From Sthenelais limicola (Eukaryota > Annelida > Polychaeta > Phyllodocida > Sigalionidae), in assembly GCA_942159475.1 (NCBI GenBank), contig OW804098.1, forward strand, positions 6,052,383-6,116,382: a DNA stretch of 64,000 nucleotides, given 5' to 3'. How positions within the stretch are numbered: position 1 is the first letter of the stretch; each line of letters begins with the position of its first letter. The notes below the pieces were generated by a model that had not been told where the DNA came from, made no database searches, and saw nothing but the letters and a program-made list of their open reading frames with translations. This document shows positions 42,769 to 54,455 of this stretch, piece after piece. A program made the position numbers and the translations under genes.

Positions 42769-44688
42769 CTATTGATGAAGAATCTTGGTTCTTATGCTGT
42801 CGAGTATTTTCCCAAATTTATTGTCACCGGTGAATGTCCTTGACTGAAGCGGAACACGGCTGCCATTTGCTATAAGCACGCCTCGTGCTCTGCTCCCAAC
42901 TCCCCATTTTCTATCCCCTGTAATTTCGAAGAAACCACTGATATTTGGATCCAATAATTCTTTTTTCAGATCATCGTGTTGCTTAAATTTTTCCAATACT
43001 ATTTCTCGGAGAACTTTTTCCTCTACGCTTTCCCAGCCGCGCATCTGCTCTGAGGTAACTGCAGAAGCCAGATTGCTACCTCTCCTCTTTGCTAGCGCGG
43101 GACTTTGGGCCCAAAAGATATGATAGGCGTGTCTGTGTAGGTTGAGATGTTTTGCTTTAGCACACTGATACACTTGCTCGGCAGATGGATAAACTTTCTG
43201 CTTATAAAGTACAGGTACAGGGTGAAAGTTGGAGAAGTAGCTATGGGAACCATGGAATCCCCGTCCTTTCTTGTCAACAGTTATATGCGATACATCGACC
43301 GGTCTGCAGCCATGTGGCAGCTTGTACAAGTCGGCCGTTGCAAATGATCTATCGCCGACTAGGATATGACCTAGAACCAACTCGGCCGGTGTGTTGTGTA
43401 GACGTAATAATTTATAGCAGTTGGCGAGCATTTGATAATTTTTGTCCTTAGTATCTGGGGAATATCTGTTAAACCATATTTTCATCCGGGACTTCCTCCT
43501 AATATCCTTGGCCTTATTTAAGACGATCTTTTTTCTTTCGGCCGAGTCTAGCTCTACATAAATAGCTCGTGTAAGCAATCTTTTTGCTATTCCAACTCTG
43601 TATGCTACTTTTATTTCATCAACTTTGGTTTGGGTAGCCAAATTTACCAGCTTGAGAATGAGTTCTGGTGTTTTTTCGTCCACTGGGACGAACTCCGCAT
43701 CTCGATCAATAAAACATGGGTCCGGCGAGCCTCGTTGCCACCTTTCCGGCAAGCCTTCGACCAAAAGATGTATCGAGCTGTCACTTTTCGTGTTAGGACC
43801 TGTATTCTTGGTATTATTCAGCGCATAATCTTTTAGCTTATCATCTAAAGCTTGCACTGAGTCCCCTACTCCTTTCATCTCCCTCCCAAATGATTCTATT
43901 TTCTCTAGATTTTCCGATATTGACTGACGTAGATCTAAAACCGAAGTGTTAATGTCCTCATCCAACTGTCCAATGGCGTCCATAGCAACAGTATCAACAG
44001 AACCGTTGCCCGCCATATTTTCTGTTTGAGTTATTTCAGTTTTCTCTTCGTCTAACACACCAGAAGTTGTTTCTACTTGGTCTGCACGCTTGTAATTTCT
44101 TTCTTTGACTTTCAGTCTTTTATTCATGTTACGATAATTTAATTCTGTCCAGGCTAGAGTGTTTGAAAGCTTTCGCCTCACCATGCCGAGCTTAATCTCG
44201 GTCTTGTTCAGTTCGTTGCTTAGTCTCCGATTTTCCTTCCATATATATTCTTTTTCCCCCTCTTTGCTAATTCTATTTAAGATTTCTTGAGTAATTTTGT
44301 CAATAAGCGCTTTGTTCACCTTGAGATTTGAATCCCCCTCGTCACACAATGTATCATCTGCCAGTTCTGAGGCTTCTGAAATATCATCAACTATTTCTGA
44401 GGCTTCTGAAATATTATCCACGTCGGCCGTGTCATGGCCACCGACCGGCTTGTCAGGGTCAATCTGATCTTTGACAGCCCCTATTTCTTGTTTTACAATG
44501 TTATCATTTTGATGTATTACCTCATTTTCTGGAGATCCTGTTTTGTTTTCGATGGAGGAATCCTCTTCTATCTCTATGGAAGAGTTAAACTCAGGTGTTT
44601 GAGTTGCACTGTTTTCGACTTCATCTTCTTCGATAGGTCGCCCGCCTTTTTCCTCGACGGCCATAACGTCACCATCTCTACCCGCCAT
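42769..44688 (-). CDS. Coiled-coil / ORF1p-like / NADAR fusion protein (copy 2)
   Basis: The protein is identical to the 1563-3482 copy by eye; at least one DNA difference (near 44668) is silent. Domain order: acidic N-terminus, coiled coil, LINE-ORF1p-like nucleic-acid-binding region, NADAR (DRKWGVG signature). The upstream ATG at 44769 would add a hydrophobic 27-residue leader; Met at 44688 has the better Kozak context. Expected role by family: removal of ADP-ribose from guanine or handling of ADP-ribose-derived metabolites, here tethered to RNA or an RNP. The tethering role is inference. Confidence 0.8.
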   Translation of the reverse strand: MAGRDGDVMAVEEKGGRPIEEDEVENSATQTPEFNSSIEIEEDSSIENKTGSPENEVIHQNDNIVKQEIGAVKDQIDPDKPVGGHDTADVDNISEASEIVDDISEASELADDTLCDEGDSNLKVNKALIDKITQEILNRISKEGEKEYIWKENRRLSNELNKTEIKLGMVRRKLSNTLAWTELNYRNMNKRLKVKERNYKRADQVETTSGVLDEEKTEITQTENMAGNGSVDTVAMDAIGQLDEDINTSVLDLRQSISENLEKIESFGREMKGVGDSVQALDDKLKDYALNNTKNTGPNTKSDSSIHLLVEGLPERWQRGSPDPCFIDRDAEFVPVDEKTPELILKLVNLATQTKVDEIKVAYRVGIAKRLLTRAIYVELDSAERKKIVLNKAKDIRRKSRMKIWFNRYSPDTKDKNYQMLANCYKLLRLHNTPAELVLGHILVGDRSFATADLYKLPHGCRPVDVSHITVDKKGRGFHGSHSYFSNFHPVPVLYKQKVYPSAEQVYQCAKAKHLNLHRHAYHIFWAQSPALAKRRGSNLASAVTSEQMRGWESVEEKVLREIVLEKFKQHDDLKKELLDPNISGFFEITGDRKWGVGSRARGVLIANGSRVPLQSRTFTGDNKFGKILDSIRTKILHQ

Positions 44689-44770
44689 CGTTGAATATAT
44701 TTTCACCAATAATTCGATGATAAGGTATATATACAATATAATTTTGGTGTATAAATATGCGATGACCATT

Positions 44771-46891
44771 AATGTCGCCGTGGTCTTTCTCTGGCTGGTC
44801 TAAATAGCTCCTTCCTTCAGAAAATACTCAGTATCATGAGCACCGTACCTAGTCCGCCATTTGGCTTCCTAGGAGTTTTCCCACCCGAATGAATCTGTGA
44901 CCTATCACACTGGTCCTTTTGCCATCTAAAATGTTAGAACACTATATCTGTAAGGCCTTAAGAGACCATATGAACCTAAATGACCTCTTACTAGCTCCCA
45001 TTAAAACCAAAGCTTAATAAAACAAAAAATAACGGAGCAACACTGCCCAGTGAGAAGTAAGTAAAGGTTAAATAAAGAACAGGCAAATTTGCTATATCAT
45101 TTCAAGATGTTTCCAGGCATATGACTTATATATGTGATTTATATATGTGATTATGTATATTAAACTTTCGATTCAATGTCTTAAAGAGACATTTAGAGAA
45201 ATGTTTATTGTGCTAAGGTTGACAGTTTATGTCCATAATTATATAAAATGCCTTCTGTGGATTAACTTGTTTAACGATTTTCGGGCTATGCTAAGGGGAA
45301 TTAGGATTAACTTCTAGGCTACCTCTACTAGGAAGGAGGGGGTTGGCATAACCCTCACACATTACGTAGAGTACATATTTGATCTCTCCCCATGGCACAT
45401 AGGTTTCCCAATTTATTGTTTTATCGTGTTTGTTTGTCATACTAGTGTAGTCGCTCCATTCATCTATCTATCTATCAACTATCTATTACTGCCATGTTAA
45501 TTTGTAATACTAGTATAGTCACTGCATTAGTCCATCTATTAACTACTGCTATACCTGTTTAATAACGTAATTCCATTTTTAGAAGGAGGCTCTCGGGAAC
45601 ATCTATGGTTTCAGAGAGGAGAGGCACCCCTTTTTTGGTGTAAGAAATTGATTGATGTTATTGAAAGTCTGGAAATAAAGCATTATACATACATACATAC
45701 ACATTCCTTTGGAATATAAGCCTATATGCATAATCCTTTCAGTTGTAAGTACATGGTAAAGCATATTTTTATCTCAGAACTTATCTGTCAACTTTGAATA
45801 CCCAATTTCTTACCCTGAGTAAAGGGGCACCTTCAGTATCAAAGGTGTGGGTGGGGCCAGCAGGAGCTTACCCCTGTCAGACACAGTAGAATGCGGCACT
45901 AAGAATGTACTCTTTCACAGATTTTCTTTTCTGCTTCATAAAGCTTAACAAACAGGTTGCATGATATGTTTGCTTTCCAAACAGGGATTTTAAAAATTAT
46001 ACTCTTAGATTGTAAATGCCCAGATCGCAGGTTAAAGAAAATACAGATTTAAAAAGAAACAATGTACTGTTGTAGTGCTGAAAGGAAGTGAACCTTGCTT
46101 AGTGGGATGTTTGCAGTTAAAATATCTATCAAATGACAGAAATACTCAATGTCATTTATCTTTATTTAAGTATATATCATTGTGAAGAAATACTCTGGTT
46201 TTAAATATATTATAAAGCTGTGAAAAGAACGTTTAACTGATTTGACAGACAATGTGAGTCATTTCCTCTCAGTACACAAAACTTTTCCAGTCAGTTTCGG
46301 CAAAGTGTGTCGGGATATAAAAACAATCAAAAATATTGGTTTCAATTGATAAAAACACTCTGGCAAGCAAGAGTTGAACTCAAAATTGAAATTAGAAAGG
46401 GCAAAAGGATATTACCCACATCCACAGTGAAATGATATGAGAGAATTTGTGTATACATTTGAAAAACTTATATAATATGGTATGTAACTGATTATATCTA
46501 GTCAAAAAGACTAATATTGGAGGCTACTCGATCCTCTGGCTTTGAATGCTACTGTAATGTCTGATCGACAATCTTAAGCAACTATGGAACTCAGATTATC
46601 AATAAACAAACCAACCAAGATCGATTGGGCCTCGCCAGCACTTACTTCTTTATTACCACACAGGAATGACTTGGTCACAAGTCAACAAATGCACACTGGC
46701 CACATGTCCTTCATGAATAAAAACATATGCAGAGACAAGGTATATAGATATATAACATATACATGGCAATACAAGGTTTATACAGATTACATACAGAATA
46801 AAATGTTAAAATATCAAGACACAAATCAGTACAACCTCTCACGGTCATTAGACGCGATTTGATCAGATTCTGGGAGGTATTTTCTCACCTA
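44771..46891. other. Non-coding, duplicate of 3565-5685
   Basis: Same contents as copy 1, including ACAT repeats at about 45686-45701 and the GATTCTGGGAGGT motif at 46866. Confidence 0.6.
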
Positions 46892-49525
46892 TCAGTTTTT
46901 TCAAGTGTGCTGTTTTGCTATTTTGGGATTTAGGAATGGGGGAAAATTTAGAATACTTTGAATTTAATTTTTTGGCCTTGGATCATAATATACTGGTCTT
47001 GACATTCTGTGAAAATTTTATTCCAACAAATTCGGACCTCTGGTTGTCTTATTATGTCAGTTTTTAATTTCCTCTTTTATACAGTCACACATGAAATCCC
47101 AATTTTGTTGGAAAATATTGAAACCATTTAATTTAACTGAAGGGAATGGCTGGTAAAACCTATAATCTGTATATTTGATGCTCATATGGGCACAAATAAA
47201 CATTTATAATAATTTTCATTCCAAAATTACAGCCGAAAATATATATTTTGGCTCCTTATATTGTGCCTAGGGAAAGGATTTCATGTGTAAAACATAATGA
47301 TACATCAGTTGAACAACCTTTATGGAATAAAAATACCTTCATATGGCATTAAATCATTACAAGTGGAACCAAAATTAATTTATAATTACTTTCAACCCAA
47401 AGAGAGAGCCAGAGATATATTTTGGGCCACCCTCTGTTATGATATTGAAGGGATTTCATGCGTTACTATGTTGGAAAACACAATACTAATTTAGTTGAAG
47501 TGTCTTTCTGAAATAAGTTTGGCATCAACGTGCTTTATATCATATGAAATGGAATAACAACTAGTTTATAATGACTTTTAATAAAAAAAAAACGGCTAAA
47601 AATATATTTTGGGCCACACTCTGTCATGATTATTGAAGGGATTTCATGCGTTACTATGTTGGAAAAAGACAATACTAATTTAGTTGAACAGGCTTCATGA
47701 AGTAGGAATAGCATCGACTTGCTTTAAATCATGTCAAATTGAATAACACCTAATTCAAAATGACTTTTAATCCAAAGAAACAGCTAAAGATATATTTTGG
47801 GCCACCCTCTGTCAGAACCATTGATGGGATTTCATGCGTGATTGTATATACCCACACAATATTAATTTAGTTGAACAACCTTTATGGAATAAAAAATAGC
47901 ATCACATTGCTTTGAATAATTACTAATGGCATCACGATTCATGCATAATTCCTTTCAACCCAAAGAGAGAGCCCAAGATATATATTTTGGGCCACCCTCT
48001 GTCATGATTACTGAAGGGATTTCATGTGTGATTATGTTGGAAAACACAATAGTAATTTAGTTGAACAGGCTTCATGAAGTAAAAATAGCATCAACTTACT
48101 TTGAATCATTTCAAATGGAATCGGAACATATTGATAACAATTTTCATCTCAAGGAGATATGGGGAAAAAATAATATTAGGCCACCCTATGTTGAAATCAT
48201 TGATGGGATTTCATGCGTTATTGTGTAAATCAATAAAATAATAATTTGGTTGAGCAGCATATATATGGAATACAAAAAACATCACCTCACTTTAAACAGT
48301 TGAAAATGGGATGAAAACAAATTAATTATTACCCCAACCCAAAAAGGAACCCAAGATCTATTTTGGGGCCACCTTGTGCCATGATTATTAAAGGGATTTC
48401 ATGCGTTATCATGTAAAACAACCCAATAATAAATTAGTTAAACATGCTTTATGAAGTGAAAATAGCATCAACTTAGTTTAAATCATTTTAAATGGAATAA
48501 AATGATGAAGACTTTCAAATGAAATACAGAGTAAAAGATATATATATTGAGTCAAACCTATGTCATGATAATTGAAGGGCCTTCATGCGTTATGCTTAAA
48601 CACACACAATGATACATCAGTTGAACAAGTTATATACTTTGAATCATTTCAAATAGTATCTCTAATTTATAATCATTTTCTAACCAGACATACAGCCAAA
48701 TAAATATATTTGGCCACCTTTTCTACTATATCTGCAGATGTGTTACTGGCACTTTACATAGGGCTTTCATGCGTTACTGAGGGACATTTTAAGGATAATT
48801 GGCCTGTTATTTGTCCTGAATCAAGATTATCACCAAATTGTCTAGTGATACCATGAGGGAGATTGAAATGGGACTAGAACATGGTTATATCAATTATATT
48901 ATTTTCTTTCATTTGTTTATCCAGTATGCATCATTTTTCAGCCATAACGCATGAAATCCCTTCTGGTTGGAAAATAAGGGTTACAGACAATAACCTCACA
49001 GTCACCCAAAAGTTATGAAAATATCAGGTGTAATTTTTTATACAGTAAACAATACATGTATACCATCTTCAATACACAGTTTTAGATAGATATGACAAAA
49101 ATTTATATCTTTAACCATTCATGTAATAAAAGGGATTTCATGCGTTATTTTGATGTTGGAAATTATTGAAGGTCACTGTGGAGGTCAATACCATGTTCAT
49201 ATGCTCAAAAAGTAATTTATAACTAATTTAGTCCTAGATGTATTGGAGAAATGAAAGGAAACATGTAGGAGAATGTTCTAGGCATTTTGCAAATCATTTA
49301 TATTTTACTTAATTGGCTTTTTCTATTGAAAAATTATACAAAAAATCACTTTTTACAATTTTAAGGCACTGAAAATTGGAATCAGCCTTGGAAAAGTTAC
49401 ATGGAATGAAAGCCCTTGTTCATAGGAATGAAATGAGACTAATTTCTTTAAGATCCAACGCATATTGATCATGATATAGTAGCAAATATGATATTTAGGC
49501 AAAAGAGCACACTTGAAAAAACTGA
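46892..49525 (+). mobile_element. 189-bp-repeat transposon, complete copy with terminal inverted repeats
   Basis: The left end TCAGTTTTTTCAAGTGTGCT and the reverse complement at 49506-49525 match over about 25 bp with one difference. The interior is almost entirely tandem repeat plus AT-rich DNA. No transposase frame is present, so it must be mobilised in trans. A mirror copy lies at 61460-64000 and is cut by the window end. Confidence 0.75.
47279..49150 (+). repeat. Tandem array and dispersed GGGATTTCATGCGTTA cores
   Basis: Cores occur near 47279, 47452, 47639, 47828, 48017, 48206, 48393, 48576 and 48760. A further one near 48952 is on the opposite strand, and one lies near 49132. The first eight sit in recognisable ~170-190-bp units; the last three keep the core in sequence that otherwise no longer resembles the unit. 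Confidence 0.85.
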
Positions 49526-50189
49526 CCCCTATAGTCCATGTAGGGTCTATAGACCATGATTGAAGTAGGCCTAGGCCTACCTCAGGTAAGCTTCCGGTTC
49601 AAAGTATGAGGACTCAATACCTGTTCCGCAAGGCATATTTGATTGAAATGAATAATTGTACAGGTTGGTAAACTCTCTATTTTTGTATTAATAAGTTGAT
49701 CTGATCAAATTGCATCTAAAAACACTATTACCCTCGGTTTGGTGGTTTGTTGTGGTCGGTGTGGTCATGGAAACTCTCAGGCAGAGCTGTCATTTTGTTT
49801 TGGGCGGAGCCCTCGAGTTTCCATGACCACAACAAACGACCAAACCTCGGGGTGATAATGCTATAGTATACAATATTACCTGGTGCGTCAACCAATGCCC
49901 TCCTAGCGTCACTTACATCACAAACCCCGCCTGTCTAATGAACACTAGATGTGCTGAGCCGGCTCTGGTTCAGCAAATACTAATCCATAGCCATGCACCA
50001 CAATGGTCCTCCCTTTTTTTTTAAAGGAGAGCAAAACCGCTTTATGTAAACCTCAAATCAGAATTAAAAAGTAAAAAATAAGGCATTCATCAGAAGAAAT
50101 GATAATAATATCATGATTGATTGAGCGACCTATATGTATTAACATCCATGCAATAAAGGATTCTTGAATCAAATGAATAAAATAGAGGT
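49526..50189. other. No gene; contains a hairpin MITE
   Basis: Between the transposon end and the methyltransferase 3' side. A palindromic TAGGCCTAGGCCTA is near 49567. Confidence 0.5.
49726..49858. repeat. Hairpin MITE
   Basis: TATTACCCTCGGTTTGGTGG at the left pairs with the CCAAACCTCGGGGTGATA end. GTTTGTTGTGGTCATGGAAACTC-type arms continue inward, interrupted by a 9-bp duplication of GTGTGGTC in the left arm. The mirror copy is at about 61116-61262. Confidence 0.85.
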
Positions 50190-50418
50190 ACGTCAACAGA
50201 AGTTCACCTTCACCAATCCCCTCAAATAAACCAATTTACAGACAAAAATAAAGTTCAATATGCAGTTAAACCTAACCAAACAGATTGCTAGAACCACTGC
50301 AATGCCACATATACCCAAATTTACCTAGTATTGACCGAACTGCAGCCTCATCTAGCAGAATTTACTAAATGTGTACACCTACCAATTGTACATTGTCTGA
50401 AAATCTGTCCCACAATGC
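50190..50418. mobile_element. MITE of the 26004 family, just past the methyltransferase stop
   Basis: One end reads ACATTGTCTGAAAATCTGTC near 50390-50410. The interior shares the CACCAATCC...AAATAAACC region with 26140-26160. The outer end is poorly conserved. Confidence 0.6.
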
Positions 50419-50442
50419 ATGATGATTATTCCTTTAAGCATA

Positions 50443-52183
50443 CTATGAACTGTCCCAGAAGAAGGGCCCATACTGCCCCAGAACAAAGTCAATATCTATA
50501 CCCTTCATATGACATCTGTAAGCTTCTGTCACAATATTTAACTCCTTGAAGATGGTCCATCCAGCTTTCACCCCAAGGTATTCTATATCATCAGCTACCT
50601 GCAATATATTGAATAAGCCAAATTGATGAAGGAATTTAGGGTTTCATACCAGATTATTTTTGATAAAAATGATAGTGGCTGCCATTTTGTTTTGGGCGTT
50701 TAGAAGGGTAAAACAGAATTTTCAGTTTAGTAAGATTGTTTTCTGAAATCTAGACCTAAGAATTGACCTACAAATTTTACTCTAAAATGCCCTAGAATGT
50801 TTTAAACGTGTTTAAAGGCATGATTATGTCAGATGTTTTAGTTGGAAAAAAACTTTAAATAAAACATCTTATTGTGTGGGTCAGATCTTCGAAAAATGAA
50901 TAATCAGCAGGTCTACATATTTGATAAATTATGCTAAAATTGCTAAAACTAGGTATATTTGAGATTGTGTTGCTTCAAACATTCTGTTTGGTTATGTGGA
51001 ACTGTATTTGGAACCTCATTTCTCTATTAAATTTGGGTTATTTTAGATGATTAATTAAGGCCAATTGTACATTTTCTGGTGTTCTGACCCGTGTAATGTG
51101 CAACAGGAATCAGATTTGCAGAAAATTCACACTCTACAGTTTTACACATCTATCAAATTCTGCTAAATTAGAGTGAAAATTATAAATACTAGATGTATCT
51201 GAGTATATTTGTATTGTATTCATTCAATAAATCTGTCTGGTTATTTTGAACTGTATTTTGATCATAACTTTGGTCTTAAATATGGGTTATTTCAGAGGAT
51301 TGGTGATGGCCAATTGTACATTTTCTGGCGACTTGACCCATATAGATATATTATAAGAACACTGTTCATAATAATTCAATATATATACCTAATTAAAGGA
51401 AAACAAATCCCCATTACATACAAAGATCCATGATTTTATGTTCATCAGTACATTTTCGTTATGAGTGCAACAAATACTTACAATCATATGTTTCTTTGCA
51501 GCCATTTTTCTCATGTTGATCAAATCTGGAAACACTTGAGCCAGTTTGTGGCATCCATCAATGGACACTATATCACATTGTCCTTTCATTCTCTCCGCCC
51601 ATAAAGGCATAATCATGTCAGATGATCCCACATGGAATGTGAACCTCTGCTTAAACATAGTCCTCACCAACTTGGCCATATATGGGGTTTTCCCAAACCC
51701 GATACCGATATCAAAGGAATGGAGAATTAGATCAGGTTTAGTGGTCAACCAAGCGATGGCACTTTGACCTTGATCAAAACCTATTTCACACACAGTTTTC
51801 ACCCAAGGGAGCTTGGCCAGTTGCTGGTAAGTAAGTGTTAGTTTTTCATGAAGAGGTGCATGAGCATGCTTTATATGCTTGAGTCTATCTGCCTCTTTTC
51901 TGATTACAGCCAAAAGCTCCTTAAACTTTAGATATGTAGATGAGGTTGTCGCGATGTGTTGGGATTTTGGTGTAGTAAAAAGCCTTTCACAACTTTCGTC
52001 CTTTAAATCAGGGATGAAGAAAAGTATCTCTTTCCAGTTTAGAGGCTCTGGTTCTACCCAGACTTGGTTAATATTTCCAGTTGTATTTCCCTGTAACATG
52101 GTTGCTTTGTGAGAAAACAGGATGTTGACTACGAGCAGTAGACTGACAACTCCTGCCACCATTATTATTCTCTTACTTGCCAT
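50443..52183 (-). CDS. Type II membrane SAM-dependent methyltransferase-like protein, left copy
   Basis: Two coding exons on the minus strand: 52183-51482 (234 codons) and 50598-50443 (51 codons plus TAG). The donor is ATT/GTAAGT and the acceptor TTGCAG/GTA, phase 0, intron 883 bp; 285 residues in all. Residues 6-24 are one hydrophobic signal anchor after a basic N-terminus. The rest has class I methyltransferase features of the Methyltransf_24 type: motif I VCEIGFDQGQS (131-141), SFDIG (156-160), GSSDMIMP (186-193), CDIVSIDGCH (203-212), and VADDIEYLG at the exon junction. The substrate is unknown; a Golgi/ER lumenal small-molecule or glycan methyltransferase is possible. ATG has A at -3 and G at +4. 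Confidence 0.85.
50875..51095. mobile_element. MITE of the 26004 family inside the intron
   Basis: It begins GTGTGGGTCAGATCTTCG and ends CATTTTCTGGTGTTCTGACCC; both ends are diverged forms of the family's inverted repeat. Confidence 0.65.
51096..51340. mobile_element. Second intronic MITE, adjacent to the first
   Basis: It has the same interior (TATCTGAGTATATTTG, then TCTTAAATATGGGTTATTT) and an end CATTTTCTGGCGACTTGACCCATAT. The left end has lost most of the repeat. Confidence 0.6.
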
Positions 52184-54259
52184 TGTGAGTATATACTATT
52201 AGCCTTCTTCCTAATCAATTATGATTTGTCTCCCCTGAAATGGTTAAAAAAGCTATATTCGTTAAAGATACATTCTCAGCTGTGAACATATTGTTATAGA
52301 GTTAGAAAAAGAAGCTTGAGGTGTTTTCGTCCTTCTGACGATTCGCCCTGTATTTTTGGATAGTTATATCATTACTCTTGACGATTTGACTATTCACTCT
52401 GGCGGTTCGCTTTCCTTTAATTATCAAATTATATGATGAATGTACAAGACAGAAGACAAAGGATGATTGTAAGATGATTGTATTGTACTTTGTGTTTCTG
52501 AAGATTGGCCTGCTTAGGGTCCGAGTTTTGTCTATAAAAGAGACCTATAGTTCATGATTGTGGCATAATAAACCTGGCTATGATACTAGAAGGTTTTTAC
52601 GTTGATTCTACTCAAGCAAACCTGACCGAAGCATAATCTAGATAATTAAGTTATCTGCTAAGGAAGGCCCAACAATGCTCCAACAAAACGTATAGCCCAT
52701 ATGACCCACTGTATTGTATTGTATTGTAACAGCATTGTATTAATATTGTGTTAGCACCAGCTATCATAGCACTAGAATTAGATAACTAGAACCAGTGTGA
52801 GACCATAGTTAGACACAGCAGTGGACAGAAAACCATGGAATTCAGCAATGAATATATACCCGTGAGACTATGTCTAGGTTAAAATTGATTTGCGAAATGA
52901 CTATGTATCTTCATTGTACTTGACTATTTGTGAAATGATTTGACTCATTGATTTGCTGTATAAACATTCTAAATAAATAGCTGGCATAGCTATGTTTAAC
53001 TTGGATTAGCTGCAACAGATGGTGCAGCAGCAGATGACGCAGCAGATGACATGAGCAGCAACCGGTCATTCAGCAGCAGATGGTGGAGCGGCTTGCATGA
53101 GTAGTAACCAAAGTGGCAACTGGTGTTGTAATACCAGATGGGCACCAGCCACACAGCAGATGGTGTAGCATGCTCTTCTGCTCCAGCTGTGGAAGAAATA
53201 CATGCACACAATCCACCTTCTTTGCAGGACAAAAATAGAATAGGAGTTGTCTATGATAAGGTTATAGTGTAAGGGAAATGGGAGTGCTAGGAGGACAGTG
53301 AAATGCCATGCAGAACTGAGTATCAGATCTCTCCCCCAACTTACCCACTAGTAGAATACCAATTAATACTGGGGAAAATAAGTGTAGGATAACCCCTGAA
53401 TTAGCTAGGCTCCTGGGGCCTCCCCTCCATCTGTCTATGCCCATCCCACCCTGTTACAACACACCCATGGTCCTAGGATAATACTCAAGTTTGAAAAAGA
53501 ACAGAAAAATAAGTAAACCAACAGATATTAATGGTTGAAAATGTTATATAAATACACATCCTACAATCGTGATCTTTTCCCCAGACCAGATCCCAGATCT
53601 GAAGTGAATTTTCTGAGGCCAATAATATATTGATGCTGGCTTGGGTGGGAACGTGTTCCTGTACAATCATATTGTGTTTCAATAGTATAAACTAGGCTGA
53701 TATGACAAAGCAGCCGATATGACCCATACTTGTATAGCATTAATATTAACAGCGCCATCGACGATGTCGTATGATCACCGCAATCATGACCACTTGTAAA
53801 AAACTAAAAAATATTGCTTTCCACTAGATTACTCATAGCTCCCAGTAAATGTATCCGATATGAATATAAAAATTATTCAATAATCCCCAGACTGTCAGGA
53901 AGACAGCCATTCTTTCAGATTTACAATCGGACAGTTAGTTCTCCCATAATAAATTATTTTCAAGTCAAGTCATCCTACTCAACTTAAATCACCCGACTCT
54001 GTGCCCACACATTATAAACCAACCCAACCTCCCCCAAGTAACTGGAGATTTTCCTTAGTATAGCATTAGGGCAGCTCAATATCCAGCTGAAGTGAGTCCC
54101 ATGACGATTTTGTTGCTATGCTTCAACCTAAATGATCCAGGTTTTAGCTAGCATTTCTCTGCCTGCCTAGGCTATCTCTGACTTCCCATGTTGAGGTATG
54201 GCTATTTAGCAATTTTTGTCCTCTTTGTGGTCAGCCAGTGTGAGAAACTAAAGGCAATT
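52184..54259. other. 5' flank of the left methyltransferase copy
   Basis: No gene supported. CAGCAGATG-type degenerate repeats occupy about 53010-53170. A run of short open frames with the same sequence in both arms is not conserved in structure (one arm has a 50-bp replacement), so they are probably non-coding. Confidence 0.5.
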
Positions 54260-54455
54260 TGCCCAGATGTTTGGTATTCTAGTAGTCAGAAGAATGAAGT
54301 CAAAGATCGGTTGTAGTCGTCAGCTCAAGCCCAGGCAAAGAGTGTCAGTGGCTTGGTATCCAGCTTTATTTATACTTAAGCATTGTACATAATTATTCAC
54401 TAACAAAGGTTCCTAGAAATATTCTCCCTGCGCTATCCCATTCTCATTGGCTAAG
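54260..54455 (-). promoter_or_regulatory. LTR-like promoter block, left arm
   Basis: On the minus strand: CCAAT at 54450-54446, TATAAATA at 54374-54367, then a region ending in CTACTAGAATACCAAACATCTGGGC, resembling the end of a retroviral-type LTR. It points toward the methyltransferase start 2.1 kb away. It may be a solo LTR or a host promoter. Confidence 0.4.

Larger units (their letters stand above)
41923..46857 (-). mobile_element. NADAR/SGNH two-gene element, copy 2 (both frames open)
   Basis: Same structure as copy 1, but with an uninterrupted SGNH frame and an A7 run after the 3' edge. This is the better reference copy. Confidence 0.6.
41923..48226. repeat. 6.3-kb direct duplication, copy 2
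   Basis: Partner of 717-7022. After 48226 this copy continues into the rest of the repeat-filled transposon, which is lost in copy 1. Confidence 0.95.

Noticed and set aside
51209..51433. 74-codon plus-strand frame at the end of methyltransferase exon 1
   Set aside because: Lies antisense in the intronic MITE and exon; no independent support.
52996..53758. Several 60-78-codon frames repeated in both arms (mirror at 57266-57984)
   Set aside because: No domains, overlapping frames, simple-repeat content, and disruption by an indel in one arm.
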